From: JAWVZB01 sp033722375 | GTDB taxonomy: Bacteria; Actinomycetota; Nitriliruptoria; Nitriliruptorales; Nitriliruptoraceae | Direction: 5' to 3' | Length of the DNA stretch: 25,401 bases | NCBI GenBank assembly: GCA_033722375.1 | Contig: JAWVZB010000044.1 | Location: 1-25,401, forward strand | Part shown: positions 14,956 through 22,574 of the stretch, in pieces | Position numbering within the stretch: the first letter of the stretch is position 1 | How the letters are laid out: every line of letters starts with the position of its first letter | Translations under genes and position numbers: made by a program | The notes under the pieces: model-generated | Seen by the model: only the letters and a program-made list of their open reading frames with translations | Databases searched by the model: none | Told to the model about the DNA's origin: nothing

Positions 14956-16688
14956 GCGCCCCGAACCCCTCGACGGCGTTCGCGCGCGTGCTGGTCGACG
15001 AGTGGACGCGTTGCGGCGTGACCGACGTCGTCGTCGCGCCGGGCTCCCGCTCGACCGCGCTGGTGCTGGCGGTCGCGGATCGCGACGATCTGCGGACCCA
15101 CGTCCACATCGACGAGCGCTCGGCCGGGTTCCTGGCGGTGGGCCTCGCCCGGCGATCGGGGCGCCCCGCCCTCGTGGTCACCACGTCGGGGACCGCCACC
15201 ACGAACCTGCATCCGGCCGTGGTCGAGGCGGACCGGTCAGCCGTGCCGCTGCTCGTCGTGACCTCGGACCGGCCGCCGGAGCTCCGCGACACGGACGCGA
15301 ACCAGACCATCCGACAGTCCGGCCTGTACGGGGGGGCCGTGCGGTGGCAGGTGGACCTCGGGATCGCCGAGGATCGTCGCGAGGCCGTGGCCTACTGGCG
15401 TTCCACCGCCGACCGTGCCCACGCCGAAGCGACGGGATTGGGCGGCGCGGCGGGGCCGGTGCACGTCAACGTTCCGTTCCGCGAGCCCACCGTCCCCGAG
15501 TCGGACGACGGCCGGTCGACGGCCGCCCCGTTCCATCACGCGCTCGACGGGCGCCCCGACGGCCGACCGTGGGTGGAGGTGTCCCTGGCCCCCCGTGTTC
15601 CCGACCCCGCACTCGCGGGGCGTCTCGCCCGCCACCTCGGCTCCGTGGGGCGGGGGCTCATCGTCACCGGCGAGGGCGGCCCGGGTCCGGACGCACTCCA
15701 TCGGCTGGCCGAGGTCCTCCGGTGGCCCGTGGTCGCCGAACCCCTGTCCGGCGCCCGTGACCGCGAGGGCGTCATCGCCACCCACCATCACCTGCTGGCG
15801 TCGGAGTCCTTCACCGAGGAGCACCGGCCGGAACTGATCCTCCGCTTCGGTCGCGGCGGACTGTCCCGCAACCTGATGCGGCTCCTCGGTGCCGACACCC
15901 CACAGGTCGCGGTGCTCGCCGACCGCCGCTGGTCCGATCCGCAGCGGGCTGCGACCGAGATCGTGGTCGCCGACCCGACCCTGCTGTGCGGGGCGCTGTC
16001 CGCGCAGCTCGACCCGGCGACGGACGACGCGTGGCGCTCGGCGTGGCGCGAGGCTGACCGTCGTGCGTCGGACGCGATCGAGGAGGCGCTGACCGACGGC
16101 GAGCTGAGCGAGCCCGCGGCCGTGCGGGCGGCGACCCGGGCGACGCCCGACCAGACTGCGCTCGTCGTGGCGTCGTCGATGCCGGTGCGTGATCTCGATG
16201 CGTTCATGGTCCCGCGTTCGGGACTCACGATCCACGGCAACCGCGGGGCGAGCGGGATCGACGGGTTCGTGTCCACCACCCTCGGCGTGGCGTTGGCGCA
16301 CGAGGGTCCGACGCTCGCGCTGGCGGGGGATCTGTCCATCCTCCACGACAGCAACGGGTTCCTGCTGGACGCAGGCGGCGACGTCGGGGACGTGACGTTC
16401 GTCGTACTGAACAACGACGGCGGGGGCATCTTCCACTTCCTGCCCCAGGCGTCCGAGGACGAGCACTTCGAACGGATCTTCGGGACGCCGCATGGTCGAT
16501 CATTCGCCGACCTGGCGGCGTTCCATCGCATCGGCTATCAGCTCGTCACCGACCGGAAGGAGTTCGAGGACCTCGTCGCGGAGCCAGACGGTCGGCGGCT
16601 CCTCGAGGTCCGGACCGACCGGGCCGCCAACGTCGAACTCCACCGCCGCATCGTGGACGCAGTGGCCGCGGCGCTCAGCTCACCTTGA
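14952..16688 (+). CDS. menD: SEPHCHC synthase (MenD), thiamine diphosphate enzyme
   Basis: A 578-residue ThDP-dependent enzyme that joins 2-oxoglutarate and isochorismate, the first committed step after MenF. The N-terminal domain has VVVAPGSRSTALVLA (27-41) and the catalytic Glu E55 in HIDERSAGF, then TTSGTATTNLHPAVVEA. The cofactor-binding domain has GDLSILHD (about 459) and NNDGGGIF (about 487). The full normal length is present. The GTG start at 14952 overlaps the menC stop. The last 14 bases overlap the end of the convergent flavin monooxygenase gene. Confidence 0.96.
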   Translation: MSAPNPSTAFARVLVDEWTRCGVTDVVVAPGSRSTALVLAVADRDDLRTHVHIDERSAGFLAVGLARRSGRPALVVTTSGTATTNLHPAVVEADRSAVPLLVVTSDRPPELRDTDANQTIRQSGLYGGAVRWQVDLGIAEDRREAVAYWRSTADRAHAEATGLGGAAGPVHVNVPFREPTVPESDDGRSTAAPFHHALDGRPDGRPWVEVSLAPRVPDPALAGRLARHLGSVGRGLIVTGEGGPGPDALHRLAEVLRWPVVAEPLSGARDREGVIATHHHLLASESFTEEHRPELILRFGRGGLSRNLMRLLGADTPQVAVLADRRWSDPQRAATEIVVADPTLLCGALSAQLDPATDDAWRSAWREADRRASDAIEEALTDGELSEPAAVRAATRATPDQTALVVASSMPVRDLDAFMVPRSGLTIHGNRGASGIDGFVSTTLGVALAHEGPTLALAGDLSILHDSNGFLLDAGGDVGDVTFVVLNNDGGGIFHFLPQASEDEHFERIFGTPHGRSFADLAAFHRIGYQLVTDRKEFEDLVAEPDGRRLLEVRTDRAANVELHRRIVDAVAAALSSP

Positions 16689-18222
16689 GCTCAGTGGGCG
16701 AGCGCGCCGGCGTTGTTCCGTGGCCCCTGGACGAGCGGCGACGCTCCTCGCCGACCTCCGCGTAGCGCTCGGGCAGGAACCGCCCGACGTACTCCTTGAT
16801 CGGGTTGGTTCGGTGTCGTGGCAGGTCCATGTCGGCCATGAGGTCGTCGATGTAGTGCGACATGTGAGGGCCGATGAAGTAGCCGCCTCGAGCTGGGTGG
16901 AAGGTCTGGGACGCCCAGTGCTCGACACGATCGATCTCGTGCTCCATCACCTCACGCTCGGGCAGGTCGAGGTCACCCCGGAAGTTCGCCGCGAGCCAGT
17001 GCGCCGCGATCTCCGAGGTGAGCTGGCTCAGGAAGGACTGGGCGTAGCCGACGAAGCCGAGGCGGGGTTCAGCGGGCGGCAGGATGTGCCGGTAGAGGCG
17101 GAACCGCCCCCCGGTCTGGACCGCATCCTGCAGGTCCGGGGCGAGGAAGTCGACCTGTTGATGCCAGCCGGTTGCGAACACGATGACGTCGGGGTCGAGC
17201 ATCTGGCCCGTGCTGAGCTGTACGGTGCCCGCTTCGGTGACGTGGTCGATCTCGGCCCGGATGGGGGTGGCACGTCCGTTGCGGACCGCATCGTAGAACT
17301 TCCGCCCGATCCCGATGTCGAGGTTGCCGGGGAGTGGCTCGTCGGGAACCAGCGGGGCGGGGATGCCCAGCAGTCGGCGAACCAGCCAACTCTGCATCCG
17401 CCAGAACGCCCGCACCAGCCAGCGCCCGGGCCCGTGGAGCAGCGACTCGATGCCGCTGGTCCGGTGGTAGCGGTACATAACCTCGAACATCCGCGTGAAG
17501 AACGGCCAGTCGTAACGCAGGCCGAAGAGGTAGCGGGGGGCACTCCAGTGGGGCTTGCGGAACACCAGCGCGCACGATGAGCCGTGCTCGGCGGCGACCG
17601 TTGCACAGTCGAGCGCGGACTTCCCGGCACCGACCACGATGACCGACTGGTCGGTCACTGCCGCTGGGTCGGTCAGCTCACTCGAGTGCAGGATCAGGCC
17701 GTCGAAGTGCTCGAGTCCCGGGATCTCTGGAGTGTTGGGCACAGAGAAGACCCCGTTGCACACCACCACGAAGTCGGCCTCGACGGTCTGTGGGTCGGCC
17801 TGGTGCTCGACGGGCCTGGCAGAGATCCGGAACGAGTGACCACCCTCGTCCTCGGGTAGCCGCTCGACGGAGGTGACCTCCATGGAGGTGTGGATGTGCT
17901 CGTGGAGTCCGAAGTGCTCCGCGTAGTCGTGCAGGTACTGCCGGACTTGCGGCGCGGTGGGGAAGTCGTCCGCGGTGTCCGGGTAGGGGAAGTCGGAGAA
18001 GGCGTAGCCCTCGCGGGCCGTGTTCGTGCGGAGGTCCGGGTAGGTCCGCGAACGCTCCCAGACGCCTCCGATGTGGGGCTTCTTCTCGAAGCAGATGACG
18101 TCGAACCCGTCGTTGTTCATCACCTTCGTGGTCACGAGGCCCGAGATCCCGGCACCGATCACACAGACTCGCTGTGGCGTGGGGTCGGATATCGCTGCGC
18201 GGCGCTGGTCGCTCGCGCTCAC
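16675..18222 (-). CDS. Flavin-containing monooxygenase (FMO/BVMO-like)
   Basis: A 515-residue FAD- and NADPH-dependent monooxygenase. The FAD site is VIGAGISG (21-28) and the NADPH site is VVGAGKSALD (196-205). The family fingerprint FxGxxxHxxx(Y/F/W) reads FDGLILHSSEL (173-183), ending in Leu rather than an aromatic residue. FATGWHQQ in the C-terminal half is the usual second motif. It would oxygenate soft nucleophiles or ketones; the substrate cannot be told. The GTG start at 18222 has GGGAGG 5 bases upstream. It has no clear role in menaquinone synthesis, although it lies between menD and menF. The divergent TetR gene and the shared operator indicate its expression is induced by some ligand. 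Confidence 0.9.
   Translation of the reverse strand: MSASDQRRAAISDPTPQRVCVIGAGISGLVTTKVMNNDGFDVICFEKKPHIGGVWERSRTYPDLRTNTAREGYAFSDFPYPDTADDFPTAPQVRQYLHDYAEHFGLHEHIHTSMEVTSVERLPEDEGGHSFRISARPVEHQADPQTVEADFVVVCNGVFSVPNTPEIPGLEHFDGLILHSSELTDPAAVTDQSVIVVGAGKSALDCATVAAEHGSSCALVFRKPHWSAPRYLFGLRYDWPFFTRMFEVMYRYHRTSGIESLLHGPGRWLVRAFWRMQSWLVRRLLGIPAPLVPDEPLPGNLDIGIGRKFYDAVRNGRATPIRAEIDHVTEAGTVQLSTGQMLDPDVIVFATGWHQQVDFLAPDLQDAVQTGGRFRLYRHILPPAEPRLGFVGYAQSFLSQLTSEIAAHWLAANFRGDLDLPEREVMEHEIDRVEHWASQTFHPARGGYFIGPHMSHYIDDLMADMDLPRHRTNPIKEYVGRFLPERYAEVGEERRRSSRGHGTTPARSPTELKVS
16677..16691. terminator. Small inverted repeat over the menD/FMO overlap
   Basis: AGCTCA (16677-16682) and TGAGCT (16686-16691) are separated by CCT. 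The repeat includes the menD stop codon and the final codons of the monooxygenase. It is short and lacks a T-run, so termination is only possible. Confidence 0.25.
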
Positions 18223-18256
18223 CTGGCCCTCCCGTTCCTCGGTGCGCGTGCTGGAC

Positions 18257-18296
18257 TGTTATATGATACATCGTTACGTTACGATGTTTCGTAACA
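18257..18296. promoter_or_regulatory. AT-rich overlapping inverted repeats: likely TetR operator of FMO/tetR
   Basis: ACATCGTTACGTTACGATGT (18268-18287) is a 20-base palindrome with one mismatched pair. GTTACGA-TGTT-TCGTAAC (18278-18295) is a perfect inverted repeat overlapping it. TGTTA (18257-18261) and TAACA (18292-18296) bracket the whole block. A minus-strand -10-like TATCAT (18268-18263) lies inside, so a bound dimer would block the monooxygenase promoter. The block stands out as AT-rich in a very GC-rich window. Confidence 0.68.
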
Positions 18297-18321
18297 ACTG
18301 TCAACCGGTAGGCTCGAGGCC

Positions 18322-18957
18322 ATGGGGAGACCGCGAGAACACGACGAGACCACGGCTGAGGCCCTGCTCGACGCCGGTGAGGAACTCCTGGCGACGGGCG
18401 GTCAAGACGCGGTCAGTGTTCGAGCGGTGACGCGCGCGGTGGAGGTGCCGACCAGGGCGGTGTACTCGCTCTTCGGTTCCAAGGCGGGGCTGCTACAGGC
18501 GTTGGCCGCCCGGGGCTACCGCTTGTTGGCAGACCGGGTTGATGGTGTCGCTGCCACCGATGACGCCCTGGCAGATCTGGTGGCGGCGGGGATGGAGGGT
18601 TTCCGTCCGTTCGCACTCGCGCACCCGGGTCTCTTCCGGCTCACGTTCCAACGCGTCCCGGCCGAGGTCGTGTCCGATGCCACGGTGAGCGAGGCCGCCT
18701 TCGCGAGCTACCGCTCCCTCGTCCGGTGGATCGAGCGAGCTCAGGAGTCCGGCGCCATCGATGGTCGTCCCGCTGAGGAGCTCGCCTTCGCCTTCCACTC
18801 GTGCTGCCTGGGGCTTGCGACCAGCGAGCTGTCCCGCGAACCACCGCCCGTCGGCGGGAACTTCTGGGAGCCGGTGCGCGATGTCGACGGTGCGGATCTG
18901 TGGCGGGGCGCGCTCGAGGCGCTCGTGACCGGGTTCAGCCAGAGTGGCCGCGATTGA
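18322..18957 (+). CDS. TetR-family transcriptional regulator
   Basis: A 211-residue TetR-type repressor. The N-terminal DNA-binding domain (about 10-60) contains VSVRAVTRAVEVPTRAVYSL with the YSLFGSKAGLLQAL end typical of TetR helices 3-4. The C-terminal ligand domain (about 70-205) is generic, with a TetR C-terminal region like WHG-domain members (FRPFALAHPGLFRLTF). It is divergent from the monooxygenase gene, 99 bases apart, across a cluster of inverted repeats, so it most likely represses that gene and itself. A -10-like TAGGCT (18309-18314) ends 7 bases before ATG 18322, suggesting a leaderless transcript. The inducing ligand is unknown. Confidence 0.92.
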   Translation: MGRPREHDETTAEALLDAGEELLATGGQDAVSVRAVTRAVEVPTRAVYSLFGSKAGLLQALAARGYRLLADRVDGVAATDDALADLVAAGMEGFRPFALAHPGLFRLTFQRVPAEVVSDATVSEAAFASYRSLVRWIERAQESGAIDGRPAEELAFAFHSCCLGLATSELSREPPPVGGNFWEPVRDVDGADLWRGALEALVTGFSQSGRD

Positions 18958-18969
18958 GCCGCCTTCCCT

Positions 18970-18990
18970 GCCCGGCTCCGACGGCTGGGC
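18970..18990. terminator. Hairpin between convergent tetR and menF
   Basis: GCCCGGC (18970-18976) pairs with GCTGGGC (18984-18990), including one G-U pair, around a seven-base loop. It sits in the 50-base gap between two converging genes. There is no T-run. Confidence 0.35.
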
Positions 18991-19007
18991 CCCGCACGCC
19001 AGCGGGA

Positions 19008-20243
19008 TCAGGGGGCGAAGGCGGACTGCATCGCCAGCAGCTTGACGCGGGTCTCCTCGAGCTCGTCCTCGGGCAGCGAGCCCTCGACGATGCCCGCGCC
19101 GGCGAAGAGTCGCGCCCGCGCTCCCGAGAGCTGCGCGCAGCGGAGCGCGACGCCGAACTCGCCGTCGCCGCTGCCGTCCATCCACCCGACCGGCCCGGCG
19201 TAGCGGCCGCGGTCCATGTGCTCGAGCTCGCGGATCAGCTCGACGGCCACGTCGGTGGGCACCCCGCCGACGGCAGCGGTGGGGTGGAGGTCGGCCGCCA
19301 GGTCCAGCGCGGACGGCGCGTCGGCGGGCAGCGCCCCGCGACACCAGGTTCCGAGGTGCATGACGTTGGCGAGCCGCAGGAGGTGTGGCTCGTCCTCGAT
19401 GTCGAGTGACTCACAGTGTGGGGCGATCGCGTCTCGCACCGTCCGCAGCGCGAGCTCGTGCTCCCAGCGGTCCTTGTCGGAGCTGCGCAGCGCTGTCGCG
19501 AGCGCGTCGTCCTCGTTCTCGTCCCCGCCGCGCGGCGCCGAGCCCGCCAGCACCCGCGACGCGACGTCGCGGCCGAAGCGGCTGACCAGCAGTTCCGGGG
19601 TGGCGCCGACGAACCCGTCGACGACGAACGTGTAGCACCCGGGGAACCGGCCCTGGAGGCGACCGGCCAGCCGCCGGGGCGAGAACGCCACCTTGGACCA
19701 CAAAGCGTGGTCACGCGCGAGCACGACCTTGTCGACCCGCCCGGTCTCGATCTGCTCCAGCGCGGTCGCGACCGCCTCGAGCCAGCTCACATCGGGCAGG
19801 GACGAGCCGGCATACCGGGGGCGGTCGACGGGGTCGGTGGAGACGACCTCGGGCTCGAGCGTCGGTGGATCCTCTGGGAGCGGTTCGACCCCGATCCGGG
19901 TCACGAACGTCGTCTCGTCGATCCGCCCCGCGACGATCTCGGGGACGATCACCACCGACCCATGGGAGCGGTCGTCGAACCCGAAGCTCGCGAGCGCCAC
20001 GAGGCCGGAGCCGGGAACCTCGACGGGGTCGTCGACGGTCGCGTCCCGCGTCAACGCCCCGAACCACTCACGTGCGCGACGGAACCGGTCGTCACCGGCG
20101 CCCACGTCCAAACGTGCCGCCTCGCCGATGCCGACCAGGCCGCGGTCGCCCTGCAGCCATGCCGTCCCGGCGTGGTCGTCCAGCAGCTCGACGAGCGGCC
20201 GGTCGAGCGCGACGGGCCAAGTGCGGACGTGGAAAGAGGTCAC
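19008..20243 (-). CDS. menF: Isochorismate synthase (MenF)
   Basis: A 411-residue chorismate-utilising enzyme making isochorismate for MenD. The catalytic core is clear: general-base Lys K172 in DKVVLAR, GATPELLVSR (213-222), LAGSAPRG (232-239), HPTAAVGG (320-327), YAGPVGWMD (348-356), GEFGVALRCA (361-370) and the Mg site GAGIVEGS (382-389) with ELEET. These favour isochorismate synthase over anthranilate or aminodeoxychorismate synthase. The length is normal. The GTG start at 20243 overlaps the stop of the MerR-like gene by 4 bases (GTGA), so the two are probably co-expressed. An entC-type siderophore role is possible in principle, but no siderophore genes are nearby. Confidence 0.93.
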   Translation of the reverse strand: MTSFHVRTWPVALDRPLVELLDDHAGTAWLQGDRGLVGIGEAARLDVGAGDDRFRRAREWFGALTRDATVDDPVEVPGSGLVALASFGFDDRSHGSVVIVPEIVAGRIDETTFVTRIGVEPLPEDPPTLEPEVVSTDPVDRPRYAGSSLPDVSWLEAVATALEQIETGRVDKVVLARDHALWSKVAFSPRRLAGRLQGRFPGCYTFVVDGFVGATPELLVSRFGRDVASRVLAGSAPRGGDENEDDALATALRSSDKDRWEHELALRTVRDAIAPHCESLDIEDEPHLLRLANVMHLGTWCRGALPADAPSALDLAADLHPTAAVGGVPTDVAVELIRELEHMDRGRYAGPVGWMDGSGDGEFGVALRCAQLSGARARLFAGAGIVEGSLPEDELEETRVKLLAMQSAFAP

Positions 20244-20761
20244 TCGTCCTGCTCGGCGGCGAGCCGCTCCATCGCCGCCTGAACGAGCAGCCGACGCAGG
20301 TGCTGCGCCACGAGCCGTTGGGTGGCCGGGAGCATCGTGTGGAGCGCTCCGATCATCTGCTCAGCCGCTTCCTCGTCCGAGTCTGCGAGGCCGACGGCGG
20401 GATCGCGGACGTAGCGCGCGAACAGATCCACGGCGTGCTCGGCGATGCCCCGGAGCGCCCCGTCGGCCCGCCGCGCGAGGTCGAGGAGCTCCGAGAGGGG
20501 GAGGCCGGCGTCGACCAGCTCCACGGCGGCTCGCACGCTGTCGGTGTCGGCCGCCCGGAAGCGGAGCGGGTCTTCGGCCACGGGCAGCAGCAGGTTCTCA
20601 CGGACCAGAGCCTCGAGCAGGGGCACCGAGACGGCTGCCTCGTCCGCGAGCTCCTCGAGTGTGAGGATCCGCTCGTTCTCGGCGTCGTCGCCCGGCAGCG
20701 GACCCGCCAGAGCCTGCGCGACCGCCGCGTCGGAGGGGTCCAGTGCGTTCCGACCGCTCAC
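20240..20761 (-). CDS. MerR-like DNA-binding regulator upstream of menF
   Basis: A 173-residue protein. The segment ILTLEELADEAAVSVPLLEALVRENLL (about 32-58), with PLRFRAADTDSVRAAVELVDAGLPLSELLDLA, matches the winged helix-turn-helix plan of MerR proteins. The rest (about 100-173) is helical and Ala/Leu/Arg-rich, perhaps for dimerisation. No metal-binding cysteines are seen, so it is unlikely to be a metal sensor. The open frame runs far upstream, but that part is Pro/Arg/Ser-rich antisense-like translation of the preceding gene. GTG at 20761 is the sensible start, 7 bases after that gene's stop. The overlap with menF suggests that it regulates menaquinone synthesis; this is inference. Confidence 0.75.
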   Translation of the reverse strand: MSGRNALDPSDAAVAQALAGPLPGDDAENERILTLEELADEAAVSVPLLEALVRENLLLPVAEDPLRFRAADTDSVRAAVELVDAGLPLSELLDLARRADGALRGIAEHAVDLFARYVRDPAVGLADSDEEAAEQMIGALHTMLPATQRLVAQHLRRLLVQAAMERLAAEQDE

Positions 20762-20768
20762 GTCCGGC

Positions 20769-21698
20769 TTACCTGCCGAACCCGAAGAGTCCCCGCTTCT
20801 TGCTGCCCTCGCCGACCTTGTCGCCGCTGGCGGTGAAGTTCGACAGGTCCACCTCGCGCGACGGTTCCTCTTCGGGGTCCTCGTCGTCCGGCTCGGACTC
20901 GGCCTCTGTGGGGGCGGGCTCGTCGGCGGCGACCTCGGGCTCCTCGTCGGCCTCGTCGTCGGGTTCGGGCGGCTCGTCGGCGGCTCCGTCGTCGGTGCTC
21001 GGCTCCGCATCGGCGGGGGCGGGGGGAGGCGGCTGCTCGACCGGGCCCTCGTCCTCGTCCGGTTCGGCATCGCTCGCCGCCGGCATGGGCCCCGGCCCGT
21101 CGGGTTCCGCGGTGTCGGTCGACGCCCCCGCGTCCCCCATGGGCGGGGGAGGCTCGGTGACGGCGTCCTGCGGCGGTTCGGCCGACGCGCGCTCCTCCAC
21201 CTCGAGCTCGGCCACGGCGGCCTCGAGGTCGTCGAGGTCGAAGTCGTCGTCCACCGACCCGATGTCGGCGTCCGCGGTGTCGGTCTGGTCGATCGGCACG
21301 TCGGGCTTCGCGGCTGGTTCGGGGGGTGGCTGCGGCCCGGTCCCCACCGGTGAGGTGCTCGGCGGCTCCCACCCCGGCGCCTCGTCCGGGTCGGTGGCAG
21401 CGGGGCGCTCGTCGGGGTCGAGATCCTCGTCGGCCTCGCGGGCCACGGCGTCCGGACCGTCGTCGCCGGTCGGAGGCGGGGTGTAGGCGCCGCTGGCGGT
21501 GTCGTCGACGTCGGCCACCCACGGCTCGGGCTCGTCCGGGTGCTGCTCCTCGAACTCTGCTTCGAGGCCGCGTGCCGCCTCTGCGAGGTCCTCGTCGCCG
21601 GTGCTCGCAGCGAGGTCGACCTGGTGGCCGACGTGGCACTGGCCCTGTTCGTCGACGGGTACCTCGGCACCACACTTGGGGCAGTACGCGCGCGGCAT
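20769..21698 (-). CDS. Zinc-ribbon protein with a long acidic disordered region
   Basis: A 309-residue protein of unknown function. The N-terminus is a small zinc-binding module: CPKC (C6, C9) and CHVGH (C21, H22, H25). Residues about 30-285 are extremely acidic and Pro/Ala/Glu/Asp-rich, almost certainly disordered. The last 25 or so residues change to a basic, Gly/Phe-rich tail (DLSNFTASGDK then KKRGLFGFGR) that looks like a short binding motif. The ATG at 21698 has GAGGAGG 4 bases upstream. It is the first gene of a run with the MerR-like gene and menF. The antisense strand also has a long open frame owing to GC bias. No enzyme motif is visible; a scaffold or regulatory role is a guess. Confidence 0.8.
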   Translation of the reverse strand: MPRAYCPKCGAEVPVDEQGQCHVGHQVDLAASTGDEDLAEAARGLEAEFEEQHPDEPEPWVADVDDTASGAYTPPPTGDDGPDAVAREADEDLDPDERPAATDPDEAPGWEPPSTSPVGTGPQPPPEPAAKPDVPIDQTDTADADIGSVDDDFDLDDLEAAVAELEVEERASAEPPQDAVTEPPPPMGDAGASTDTAEPDGPGPMPAASDAEPDEDEGPVEQPPPPAPADAEPSTDDGAADEPPEPDDEADEEPEVAADEPAPTEAESEPDDEDPEEEPSREVDLSNFTASGDKVGEGSKKRGLFGFGR

Positions 21699-21714
21699 GA
21701 TCCTCCTCGGACAC

Positions 21715-21759
21715 GAGCTAGCCTCGCGCCGCAACCTACCCGACGACGCCCGCGTCGGG
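21715..21759. promoter_or_regulatory. Divergent gap between the zinc-ribbon gene and menG
   Basis: The 99-base gap holds TAGCTC on the minus strand (21720-21715), usable as a -10 for the zinc-ribbon gene, and TAGCCT on the plus strand (21719-21724), pointing to menG. Downstream on the plus strand, CCCGACG (21739-21745) and CGTCGGG (21753-21759) form a perfect 7-base-pair hairpin with a 7-base loop that would lie in the menG leader. Confidence 0.3.
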
Positions 21760-21797
21760 CTGCCCGAACGCTCGCCCTCGGCTGCTGTGAGGTCCCC

Positions 21798-22547
21798 GTG
21801 ACACGCCCCGCGGCGACGCCCGGTCCCGAGCTCCCGGCGTTCGGGAGCGAGGGCAAGGACCGCCGACTCGTCCAGGAGATGTTCGACCGGGTCGCGCCCC
21901 GCTACGACCTCGCGAACGCCATCCTGTCGCTCGGTCAGGACGCGCACTGGCGGCGCGTGACAGCCGAGGCAGCTCGCCCCGCCGACGCACGCGTCCTCGA
22001 CGTCGCCGCCGGCCCCGGCAACGTCGCCCTCGCGCTCTTGCGGCGCGGCGCCGCCGAGGTCGTCGCGCTCGACCTGTCGTTCAACATGCTGGCCGCCGGC
22101 GCGGAGCGGTGGGGCCGCGACGGGGCCCTCGGCCTCCACTGGGTGAACGCAGACGCCCTCGCGCTGCCGTTCGAGGACGACACCTTCGACGCGGTCACGA
22201 TCAGCTTCGGCCTGCGCAACCTGCCGGATCCACCCGCGGGGATCGCGGAGTTCGCCCGGGTGACACGACCCGGCGGGCGGCTCGTGGTCTGCGAGTTCGC
22301 CCGCCCGACCTGGGGGCCGTTCCGAGCGGTCTACGAGCGCTACCTGCTCGGGCTCCTGCCGCGCATCGCGCACCTCGTCTCGTCCGATCCGACCGCCTAC
22401 GTCTACCTCGCCAGGTCCATCCAGGAGTGGCCGGACCGACGCGAGATCGCGAACTGGTTCGAGGCTGCCGGCTACCGCGAGGTGCAGGTGAAGGACCTGT
22501 CCGGAGGTGTCGTCGCGCTCCACAGGGGGCGCTTGGCGCGCGGGTAG
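21798..22547 (+). CDS. menG: Demethylmenaquinone methyltransferase (MenG/UbiE)
   Basis: A 249-residue SAM-dependent methyltransferase for the last ring-methylation of menaquinone. It carries the UbiE pattern in MFDRVAPRYDLANAILSLG and HW (28-51), the SAM-binding loop VLDVAAGPGN (66-75), the FGLRNLPDP signature (about 137-145) and RVTRPGGRLVVCEFARP. The GTG at 21798 has GAGG 5 bases upstream and gives a normal length; upstream codons in the same frame lie in the antisense of the zinc-ribbon gene. It is divergent from the menF-containing run and is followed 27 bases later by a lipoprotein gene. Confidence 0.95.
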   Translation: MTRPAATPGPELPAFGSEGKDRRLVQEMFDRVAPRYDLANAILSLGQDAHWRRVTAEAARPADARVLDVAAGPGNVALALLRRGAAEVVALDLSFNMLAAGAERWGRDGALGLHWVNADALALPFEDDTFDAVTISFGLRNLPDPPAGIAEFARVTRPGGRLVVCEFARPTWGPFRAVYERYLLGLLPRIAHLVSSDPTAYVYLARSIQEWPDRREIANWFEAAGYREVQVKDLSGGVVALHRGRLARG

Positions 22548-22574
22548 CCTCCGGAACCGAACAGAGGAGACCCG

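Noticed and set aside
20860..21500. Repetitive GTCGTC/CCTCGTC-like sequence considered as a tandem repeat or CRISPR-like array
   Set aside because: There are no regular repeat and spacer units. The repetition comes from Asp/Glu/Pro codons in the disordered region of the zinc-ribbon protein.
20762..21856. N-terminal extension of the MerR-like frame, about 365 codons
   Set aside because: This part is Ser/Pro/Arg/Thr-rich and is an alternative-frame reading of the zinc-ribbon gene. The MerR-like domain starts cleanly at GTG 20761.
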